This document shows positions 1 to 4,485 of a stretch of DNA of 8,111 nucleotides, in pieces. This stretch comes from Pyrinomonadaceae bacterium (lineage in GTDB: Bacteria > Acidobacteriota > Blastocatellia > Pyrinomonadales > Pyrinomonadaceae): positions 1 through 8,111 of the forward strand of contig JAGOWF010000117.1 of NCBI GenBank assembly GCA_018060305.1, given 5' to 3'. The position numbers and the translations under genes were made by a program. The notes beneath the pieces are model-generated. The model had not been told where the DNA came from. It saw only the letters and a program-made list of their open reading frames with translations, and searched no databases. Every line of letters starts with the position of its first letter. Position 1 is the first letter of the stretch.

Positions 1-806
1 GCAATAAATTCATCACCGGTCAAGCCGTTAAGGTCCTTGACGACGCGGTTGTATGGCAATATTCGCAGGTCCTCAGCCGGGAACATTCCCGTGACGACGA
101 AGTTATATTGTTCCTCACCTGTGTGATCGGGATTTTGCCGCCGCATTTCATCGCGAGCGAGCTTTGCGCTCTCGGCACGATGATGGCCGTCGGCGATATA
201 CAGATAAGGCACATCACGAAATGCCGCCGTCCATGGCTCTGTTTTTGTAACGCGCCAGACACGCTGGCGAGTTCCGGCGGGGCACTCGAAGTCGTATATG
301 GGCTCAGTCGTTATGACGTCGTCTATCAGCCTGTGTATCTCCGGAGTGCCGCGAAAGGCGAGAAAGATCAATCCCGTCTGAGCGCCTACAGCCAGCAGGT
401 GCTCGGTGCGTTCCCCGACCTTGTCAGGCCGGATGTTCTCGTGCTTTCGGATCAGGCCCTGCTCGTATTCATCGATCGAGCAGCAACCGACGACGCCCGT
501 CTGTGTGTGCCCGTCAGAGGCAAGCTGATATACGTATAGATCGTCGTCCGGGTCGGGGGTGAGTATCTGCTCGGCGATGAACCGCTCGAGGTTTTCGCGG
601 CCTCGTGCAAACACCTCCTGCGATGTCGGGCCTGCTCCAATCGGGAACTCAGCCTCGGGCCGCGTGACGCGCAAAAAGCTCAACGGATTTTTTGTCAGAT
701 ACTCGCGCACCTCCGACTCGTAGATCACGTCATACGGCACGCAGGCGACCTGCTTTGCATTTTCAGCGGACGGCCGCAGGGCCATGAAGGGTTTGATAAA
801 TACCAC
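1..806 (-). CDS. DUF1015 family protein, N-terminal 268 residues (3' end beyond window)
   Basis: The reading frame is open from the GTG at 806-804 to the left edge, giving 268 residues of a family that is usually about 400-420 long, so the C-terminal third is missing. Family hallmarks are visible. The N-terminus reads FIKPFMALRP, followed by VPYDVI (residues 23-28), SFLRVTRPEAE (43-53), a segment EYEQGLIRKHE ending near residue 123, ADGHHR (205-210), and ILPYNRVVKDL close to the edge. The GTG start is chosen because the family opens with this KPF..LRP motif and because AAGGAG lies 5 bases upstream. The biochemical function of DUF1015 proteins is not established as far as I know; the conserved histidines and acidic residues suggest an enzyme, which is only an inference. 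It is the second gene of a two-gene unit, 9 bases after the lipoprotein gene. Family assignment is firm, role unknown. Confidence 0.9.
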   Translation of the reverse strand, partial: MVFIKPFMALRPSAENAKQVACVPYDVIYESEVREYLTKNPLSFLRVTRPEAEFPIGAGPTSQEVFARGRENLERFIAEQILTPDPDDDLYVYQLASDGHTQTGVVGCCSIDEYEQGLIRKHENIRPDKVGERTEHLLAVGAQTGLIFLAFRGTPEIHRLIDDVITTEPIYDFECPAGTRQRVWRVTKTEPWTAAFRDVPYLYIADGHHRAESAKLARDEMRRQNPDHTGEEQYNFVVTGMFPAEDLRILPYNRVVKDLNGLTGDEFI

Positions 807-811
807 AAATA

Positions 812-817
812 CTCCTT
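812..817 (-). promoter_or_regulatory. Ribosome binding site of the DUF1015 gene, fused to the upstream stop codon
   Basis: On the minus strand AAGGAG lies 5 bases before the GTG at 806. The TAA stop of the lipoprotein gene (818-816) forms the first bases of this site, so a ribosome ending on the first gene sits on the initiation signal of the second. This supports translational coupling and fixes the GTG as the start. Confidence 0.7.
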
Positions 818-1430
818 ACAGGCTGGGTGCAGCCGCACCATTCAACGGCTTTCCCTCGAGGTCATCGACCGGCGAGAGCATAGGTGAGGGCGTGGCGGAC
901 GGGGCATCACCTATGGGCGGCATCTGAGGGTCGGCCGGCGGCGGGTTGATCATATCGTCGAGCTTGCGGTTGTTCTCCTGCTCGATATCCATCATCATTC
1001 GGTCGGCAAAGCCCTTTTTGTCGAGCTTCCAGACGCCGTCCTCTTTGACGAAAGGCACGGTCTCCCACGAGCCGTATGAATTCTTGACCATCAGCGTCGC
1101 CTTGTCGCCTTCGATCTTTTCATCGCGAAATTCGACCGACCGCTGGTTTTCGGTGAAGAGAGTCTCGCGCTTGATGATCTCGTCAACGGTCGTGCCCTGC
1201 GCGACTGCCTGCCGCTCGTGCATCTTCAGCGTAGCCTCAGACAACAGCACGCGCATGGCTTTGACGTCCTTGGCCTTGATCGCCTTAACGTAAGTCTTAA
1301 ACGTCTCGATCGGCGTCGATGGCGGACGCGTACACGCAGCCAGGATCGCGATGACGCAGAGTGTCACGGCGACCGACGCTCGCCGGGCATTGGCTGTCAG
1401 CCCATTTTGGTTAGATAATCTCGTAAGCAT
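816..1430 (-). CDS. Small NTF2-like (DUF4878-type) lipoprotein
   Basis: A 204-residue protein from the ATG at 1430. Residues 1-33 form a lipoprotein signal peptide: basic stretch (ARR at 15-17), hydrophobic core VAVTLCVIAIL, and lipobox L30-A31-A32-C33, so the mature protein should be lipidated on Cys33 and membrane-anchored. Residues 38-140 resemble an NTF2-like/DUF4878 fold: a helical start with the pattern F..Y..AI.AKD, a mid segment on changes in charge state, and an ending of type VPFVKEDGVWKLDKKG, which is the usual final strand of this fold. The tail (about 162-204) is proline-rich and low in complexity. The frame could open further upstream at a TTG (1466), but that would place extra residues before the signal peptide and overlaps the divergent gene's ribosome binding site. 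No clear Shine-Dalgarno precedes the ATG; a TATACT box at 1447-1442 would give an almost leaderless transcript. Ligand and role are unknown. Confidence 0.8.
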   Translation of the reverse strand: MLTRLSNQNGLTANARRASVAVTLCVIAILAACTRPPSTPIETFKTYVKAIKAKDVKAMRVLLSEATLKMHERQAVAQGTTVDEIIKRETLFTENQRSVEFRDEKIEGDKATLMVKNSYGSWETVPFVKEDGVWKLDKKGFADRMMMDIEQENNRKLDDMINPPPADPQMPPIGDAPSATPSPMLSPVDDLEGKPLNGAAAPSL

Positions 1431-1458
1431 CAAAAATATGTAGTATAGCGTAAACGCC

Positions 1459-1463
1459 GGAGG
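1459..1463 (+). promoter_or_regulatory. Ribosome binding site fixing the GTG start of the dehydratase gene
   Basis: GGAGG is followed by a 7-base spacer and GTG at 1471. There is no in-frame ATG at the N-terminus of the conserved protein, so this site decides the start. It lies in the 40-base gap between two divergent genes. Confidence 0.75.
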
Positions 1464-1470
1464 CAATTAA

Positions 1471-1755
1471 GTGGAACGAAGGATTTTGAACGAGAATGAA
1501 CTCAATGCTGCTTTGGAAACGCTTGACGGCTGGACGGCCGAGGAGAAAATGCTAAAGCGAAGGTACGAATTCACAAACTTTGCCGAGAGCCTTGCTTTCG
1601 TCAACCGCGTCGGAGAGCTGGCCGATGCCGCTGACCATCATCCCGACATCACCTTCGGCTGGGGCTATTGCGCCATCGCCCTCACAACCCACGACCGCGG
1701 CGGCATCACGGATGTTGATATCTCATTGGCACGGCAGATAAGTGTCTTGTCTTGA
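1471..1755 (+). CDS. phhB: Pterin-4a-carbinolamine dehydratase (PCD/DCoH family)
   Basis: A complete 94-residue cytoplasmic protein, the normal size for this family. It dehydrates 4a-hydroxytetrahydrobiopterin to the quinonoid dihydropterin, which recycles the cofactor of aromatic amino acid hydroxylases; in bacteria without such hydroxylases the family has been tied to other pterin/folate or molybdopterin chemistry. The active-site pattern is fully present: Asp52, then His56-His57-Pro58, Trp64, His74 in LTTH, and Asp83 in ITDVD, with the spacings expected for the family. The N-terminal part carries the usual L..L.GW pattern (residues 13-21), with charged residues and an aromatic F..F..A stretch after it. 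No phenylalanine hydroxylase gene is in the window, so the partner is unknown. It stands alone on the plus strand, divergent from the lipoprotein gene, and ends just before an inverted repeat that could terminate it. The symbol is by family only. Confidence 0.92.
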   Translation: MERRILNENELNAALETLDGWTAEEKMLKRRYEFTNFAESLAFVNRVGELADAADHHPDITFGWGYCAIALTTHDRGGITDVDISLARQISVLS

Positions 1756-1761
1756 TCTTTC

Positions 1762-1834
1762 TTTTCTTTGCATCTTTGCATCTTTGCGACTTTGCGGGAA
1801 ATCCTCCCGCCAAGTCGCAAAGCCGCAAAGAAAA
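1762..1834. repeat. Inverted array of CTTTGC octamers, hairpin-forming
   Basis: The left arm holds four tandem 8-base units of the form NNCTTTGC (1764-1795). The right arm, read on the other strand, holds three such units (1834-1811, one as CTTGGC). The arms pair in a long stem that ends in GCGGGA (1794-1799) and TCCCGC (1805-1810) around a 5-base loop; the left arm has one extra octamer. It starts 7 bases after the dehydratase stop and may act as that gene's terminator, though no clean U-tract follows. The same repeat keeps reading frames open on both strands (encoding FASLRLCG-like peptides), which can mislead start calls of neighbouring genes. Confidence 0.75.
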
Positions 1835-1850
1835 CCAAGAAATTGGCCAA

Positions 1851-1879
1851 TTGAAATCGACGCCCCAAGCTGTCATCAT
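1851..1879 (+). promoter_or_regulatory. Possible sigma-70-type promoter for the atp genes
   Basis: TTGAAA (1851-1856) lies 17 bases before CATCAT (1874-1879), matching five and four of six consensus bases. Transcription would begin about 15 bases before the ATG at 1901. The -10 match is weak and promoter rules in this phylum are not well known, so this is a guess from position. Confidence 0.25.
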
Positions 1880-1900
1880 TACCGATTAGGCCTTAGCTCG

Positions 1901-2458
1901 ATGGTTCAGAGTATTTTCGACACGCAAGACGAGAAGAACAGCGACGATCCGTGGCTTTCAGAGTTCTCCGCGATCGACCCGTCGATCGCTCCTGACCGGC
2001 CTGAACCCGGGCCCGAGGTCTTGCCGACGCCCGCGATCGCTCAGCCCCCAACCCATTTTGATCCGTACGGCGACGAGCCGTTTGACGGTTTTGAGACGGT
2101 GGTCGTTCCCGATCCATGGCTGCCGGAGCCGCCGGATGCAGCGGCGCAGTTTGAGCCACTGCCTTACGAACCCGAATCGGCCGCAGAAACGGCCCGGCGG
2201 AGCGGCCTCGCGTGGTCGCTTGGGATAATGTTCTTCTGCTCGGTCGCCTTTATGCTGCTCCTGGGTTGGGGCGCCGATCTCGTTCTTGGCACGGCACCGT
2301 GGGGACTGGTTGGCGGCATAGTTCTCGGATCGCTGATCGGTTTCATTCAGTTTTTCAGGCTTAGCTCACGGTTGTATTCGGATTCAAAAACGAGCACTGA
2401 GGTTAAACCGCTGCTTTGGCAGCCCGATGACGATGACGAGCATCAGCGGCGGCTTTGA
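1901..2458 (+). CDS. atpZ: AtpZ/AtpI-family F0F1 ATP synthase accessory protein with long disordered N-terminus
   Basis: A 185-residue protein. Residues 1-98 are rich in Pro, Asp and Glu with few hydrophobic runs and look disordered. Residues 103-155 hold two membrane helices: the first ends in LLLGWGADLVLG (119-130), the second is GLVGGIVLGSLIGFIQFFR (135-153). The G..D..lGT.P.G...G...G..IG pattern is that of the small AtpZ (ATPase_gene1) family encoded at the head of ATP synthase operons, thought to aid assembly of the enzyme or divalent cation supply together with AtpI. Family members are typically near 70-100 residues, so the first half is an extension. The ATG at 1901 was chosen; the frame continues upstream to 1742, but that part is encoded by the octamer repeat and overlaps the dehydratase gene. 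The ribosome binding site is poor (AGG ten bases upstream). It heads the atpZ-atpI-atpB series, 36 bases before the next gene. Confidence 0.8.
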   Translation: MVQSIFDTQDEKNSDDPWLSEFSAIDPSIAPDRPEPGPEVLPTPAIAQPPTHFDPYGDEPFDGFETVVVPDPWLPEPPDAAAQFEPLPYEPESAAETARRSGLAWSLGIMFFCSVAFMLLLGWGADLVLGTAPWGLVGGIVLGSLIGFIQFFRLSSRLYSDSKTSTEVKPLLWQPDDDDEHQRRL

Positions 2459-2494
2459 ATTCCCGGGAGTTCCTAGTAAAATTTAGGGTTTGCG

Positions 2495-2896
2495 ATGCAC
2501 GAGGATAATGATCCTTCAGCTACCGTCGGCCGTGTGGTCTCGCATCGCGGAATACTGACGGCCATGGCTTTGATCGTGATGGCCGGAGCGGCGGCGGGGC
2601 TGATCTTTTCCGGGCCGAGCTTTGGGCTCGGAGTATTATTTGGCGGCCTGCTCGCATTTGGCAATTTTTTTTGGCTCGACAGTGTCACGCGGCAGATATT
2701 TCGGCCTGATGCCGTCAGATCGGCGGGCCTATTGGCTGCGAAGTACATTTTTCGGTATGTGGCGATCGGCGGCATTCTGTTGCTTGTTTATCTGACAGGT
2801 GCTTTGCCGATACCGGCCGTGATATTGGGGCTGTCGGCGTTTGCGATCGCAATAGTCGCACAGGGAATAATAAATATAGTTTCGAGTAACTTTTAG
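2495..2896 (+). CDS. atpI: ATP synthase protein I (AtpI), four-helix membrane accessory subunit
   Basis: A 133-residue membrane protein with four predicted helices: about residues 20-38 (ILTAMALIVMAGAAAGLIF), 43-62 (the FGLGVLFGGLLAFGNFFWL region), 81-101 (AKYIFRYVAIGGILLLVY region) and 105-130. The layout and the GG.L.f.N.fw..... pattern fit the ATP synthase I family (Pfam ATP-synt_I). AtpI is known in other bacteria as a helper for assembling the c-ring and is dispensable or conditionally needed; it is not part of the finished enzyme. Position strongly supports the call, since it lies between atpZ and atpB, with only one base between its TAG stop and the ATG of atpB, so those two are surely co-translated. 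The start at 2495 has only a weak TAGGG 6 bases upstream. Individual residues in this family vary widely, so the assignment rests on topology and neighbourhood together. Confidence 0.85.
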   Translation: MHEDNDPSATVGRVVSHRGILTAMALIVMAGAAAGLIFSGPSFGLGVLFGGLLAFGNFFWLDSVTRQIFRPDAVRSAGLLAAKYIFRYVAIGGILLLVYLTGALPIPAVILGLSAFAIAIVAQGIINIVSSNF

Positions 2897-2897
2897 A

Positions 2898-3794
2898 ATG
2901 CTGTTATTTGCCGAAAGCGGCGGCCACCACGTCCCGCTGATCGTAGAATTCATTAACCATTACCTCGGCGAGCCGCTGCATCGCATCCAGATGGCGACGA
3001 CATACCCGATGTGGAAGTCGTTCTTTGCCAAATTTGGCACCACGCCGGAAAAGATGTTTGGCGGCGAATACACCGCCGAGAATGCCCTTCCCTGGTACAC
3101 GATAATGTTTGTCATTGCGTGTATCATCACCGTCATTCTCGTCCAACTGCTCAAGGGCAAGCTCTCGCAGGATGATCCAAAATCGGGCCAATTGACGCTC
3201 GAGGCGGGCTATCTCGCGATCAAAGGAATGACCGCCAGCATCATCGGCGACAATGGCTTTCGTCACTTTCCGGTCGTTGCGACTTTTGCCGTCCTGATCC
3301 TGGTATCGAATCTGATGGGCCAGTTCCCGATGTTCATGTCGCCGACAGCATCCGTCAACGTGACCTATGCTCTCGGCGTGTCATCGTTCATTTACTACAA
3401 CTATGTCGGGATCGCCGAGAACGGATTGGCAGGTCACATAAAGCATTTTGCCGGGCCTAAACTGCCCGCTCTGCTGCTGCCGATCACCGGCCTGATCTTC
3501 ATTATTGAGATCATCAGCAGCTCGATCAGGCCATTCACGCTGGGCGTTCGGCTGTTCGCGAATATGTTCTCGGACGAGCAGGTATTCATGCAGATCACGA
3601 ACCTGGCGCCGCCGTTCACACATTTCATAATGCCGTTGCTGCTGACGTTGCTAGGCGTCTTTGTGGCGTTTGTTCAGGCATTTGTATTCACGTTGCTGTC
3701 GATGATCTATATCGGCGAGGTATCGCACGCGCCGCACGAACATGACGAACTTCATGAAGAAGCTCATGGCGAAACGGCCGTTGCGCATGCGTAA
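2898..3794 (+). CDS. atpB: F-type ATP synthase subunit a
   Basis: A 298-residue subunit of the membrane Fo motor that forms the two half-channels for ions beside the c-ring. The hallmark helix reads SSSIRPFTLGVRLFANMFSDE: Arg218 matches the essential arginine (E. coli Arg210), Asn222 and Glu227 match E. coli Asn214 and Glu219. The last helix FVQAFVFTLLSMIYI holds Gln260 (E. coli Gln252). The position of E. coli His245 is Gly253 here. Helices are visible near 67-86, 125-146, 151-170, 189-210, 214-235 and 244-273. The N-terminal motif ESGGHHVPLIVEFINHYLG is a normal start of the family. The C-terminus after residue 273 is a charged tail with six histidines. The gene begins one base after atpI. 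No good Shine-Dalgarno precedes it, in line with coupling to atpI. Complete and apparently functional. Confidence 0.97.
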   Translation: MLLFAESGGHHVPLIVEFINHYLGEPLHRIQMATTYPMWKSFFAKFGTTPEKMFGGEYTAENALPWYTIMFVIACIITVILVQLLKGKLSQDDPKSGQLTLEAGYLAIKGMTASIIGDNGFRHFPVVATFAVLILVSNLMGQFPMFMSPTASVNVTYALGVSSFIYYNYVGIAENGLAGHIKHFAGPKLPALLLPITGLIFIIEIISSSIRPFTLGVRLFANMFSDEQVFMQITNLAPPFTHFIMPLLLTLLGVFVAFVQAFVFTLLSMIYIGEVSHAPHEHDELHEEAHGETAVAHA

Positions 3795-3800
3795 GAAAGT

Positions 3801-3859
3801 TCAGAGTGCAAGCTTTGGCTTGTGCCTGTTGCGCGAGTTACAAGCTAAAGCTTGAACTC
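3801..3859. repeat. Hairpin built from two inverted copies of a 19-22 base dispersed repeat, likely atpB terminator
   Basis: Arms 3804-3822 and 3841-3859 pair over 19 positions (17 Watson-Crick pairs, one G-U, one mismatch) around an 18-base loop. It begins 7 bases after the atpB stop codon. The right arm, CAAGCTAAAGCTTGAACTC, occurs again without change at 6008-6026, and the left arm matches the reverse complement of 6008-6029 in 20 of 22 bases. It therefore belongs to a dispersed repeat family and is not a one-off terminator. No run of T follows, so if it stops transcription the mechanism is not the standard intrinsic one; it could also protect the 3' end of the atpB message. Confidence 0.7.
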
Positions 3860-3867
3860 AAATCGTT

Positions 3868-4009
3868 GAAGACCGAGATTTGAAAACCTGCGTTTTATAG
3901 CAAATATGCCCGCACGCATCAGGCGGCGTGGACTCTACGGAGTATAAAATCCACCGCAATACCGGAAGCGAGGCGAAATCATACCGCGAGCAGGTTTCAA
4001 TCGGTCTTC
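3868..4009 (+). ncRNA. Candidate structured leader RNA (or MITE-like element) in front of atpE
   Basis: The ends form an imperfect inverted repeat: 3868-3891 pairs with 3990-4009 through 9, 3 and 8 base pairs, with a 3-base and a 1-base bulge on the left. Inside, ACTC-TACG-GAGT (3932-3943) makes a hairpin with a C(UACG)G loop, a UNCG-type tetraloop known to be very stable in RNA. Around it GCGG/TGG (3923-3931) can pair with CCA/CCGC (3951-3957). Competing pairings exist: CACGC (3913-3917) with GCGTG (3926-3930), and TTTTATA (3893-3899) with TATAAAA (3943-3949). The element ends 11 bases before the AAAGGAG of atpE, so its folding could affect atpE translation. It may instead be a small non-autonomous mobile element with terminal inverted repeats; I saw no clear target duplication. 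No coding frame is supported. The pairing is seen; any regulatory role is inference. Confidence 0.5.
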
Positions 4010-4020
4010 TTATTACAAAT

Positions 4021-4027
4021 AAAGGAG
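4021..4027 (+). promoter_or_regulatory. Strong ribosome binding site of atpE
   Basis: AAAGGAG sits 9 bases before the ATG at 4037 in an A/T-rich unstructured stretch (4007-4036). It is the best ribosome binding site among the atp genes here, as expected for a subunit needed in many copies per enzyme. Confidence 0.8.
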
Positions 4028-4036
4028 ATAACATAA

Positions 4037-4351
4037 ATGTTTAAGTTCAAATACGTTCTTTTCGCAACGCTCGCCATCGCACTGATGGCGGTCGCGGCAA
4101 TGGCCCAGCCGGCAGCTCAGTACAATGCCGAGTATGTCGGTGCCGCTAAGGCGATCGGCGGCGGCATCGGATTTGGCCTGGCCGCCGGTCTTGCGGGTAT
4201 TGCGCAGGGCCTCGTCGGTTCGCGTGCCGCTGAGGGTGCCGCCCGCAACCCAAGTGCCGCCGGGACCGTCCAGACGATGATGATCATCGCCTTGGCCCTG
4301 ATCGAGTCGCTGGTGCTTTTTGCGCTGCTGATCGTCTTCGTAAAGCTTTAA
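4037..4351 (+). CDS. atpE: F-type ATP synthase subunit c with cleavable-type N-terminal signal sequence
   Basis: A 104-residue proteolipid that forms the rotating ring of Fo. Residues 1-23 look like a signal peptide (FKFK, hydrophobic core, AMA before Gln24); this explains the length over the usual 70-90. Mature helix 1 spans about 34-66 with the glycine-rich GGGIGFGLAAGLAGIAQG; the polar loop AARNPSA (residues 68-74) is the conserved RNP/RQP loop that touches F1; helix 2 spans about 77-102 and contains Glu90, the ion-binding carboxylate. Gln57 and Ser91 occupy the positions of Gln32 and Ser66 of the sodium-binding c subunit of Ilyobacter tartaricus; the Thr67 position is Leu92 and the Tyr70 position is Phe95. 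The gene is split from atpB by 242 bases with a structured element, and is followed by a large palindrome, so it may form its own transcript. Function is firm; ion specificity is open. Confidence 0.96.
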   Translation: MFKFKYVLFATLAIALMAVAAMAQPAAQYNAEYVGAAKAIGGGIGFGLAAGLAGIAQGLVGSRAAEGAARNPSAAGTVQTMMIIALALIESLVLFALLIVFVKL

Positions 4352-4361
4352 TCGAAGACAC

Positions 4362-4443
4362 TGTCAGAACCGGGAGCGGTAGCGACCGGATTCCCCGGTC
4401 GCATCGCAGAGGAATCCAGTCGCTACCGCTCCCGGTTCTGACA
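4362..4443. repeat. 82-base palindrome with perfect 25-bp arms after atpE
   Basis: Arms 4362-4386 and 4419-4443 are perfect reverse complements of 25 bases. After one C-A mismatch the stem continues for 7 bp (GGATTCC 4388-4394 with GGAATCC 4411-4417), leaving a 16-base loop. A competing small hairpin, GACCGG/CCGGTC (4384-4389 with 4395-4400), lies in its left half. It begins 10 bases after the atpE stop and could end or stabilise that message; there is no T-run. The GGGAGCGGTAGCGACCGG core looks like a repetitive extragenic palindrome, but a genome count is needed. Target duplications were not seen. Confidence 0.8.
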
Positions 4444-4485
4444 TATAGTTGCAACCTGACGGCGTTTCAGGCGTTCTAATTACAG

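Noticed and set aside
108..539. Plus-strand 143-codon open frame opposite the DUF1015 gene
   Set aside because: The minus-strand frame shows conserved DUF1015 motifs along the whole stretch; the plus frame has no recognisable protein character.
1431..1466. TTG start for the lipoprotein gene giving 12 extra residues
   Set aside because: The extra residues precede a complete lipoprotein signal peptide and the site overlaps the ribosome binding site of the divergent gene.
1428..1470. Promoter for the lipoprotein gene from the TATACT box at 1447-1442
   Set aside because: The -10 match is good, but the only -35 at proper spacing (TTAATT) is poor; too weak to list as a feature.
1762..1834. CRISPR array from the regular octamers
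   Set aside because: Units are only 8 bases, directly tandem without spacers, and inverted between arms; no cas gene is present.
1742..1900. N-terminal extension of the AtpZ-type protein back to 1742
   Set aside because: It overlaps the end of the dehydratase gene and is encoded by the octamer repeat; the peptide has repeat-derived sequence only.
3880..3908. atpE promoter TTGAAA with AATATG
   Set aside because: The -35 is acceptable but the -10 matches poorly, and both lie in the structured element; not distinguishable from chance.
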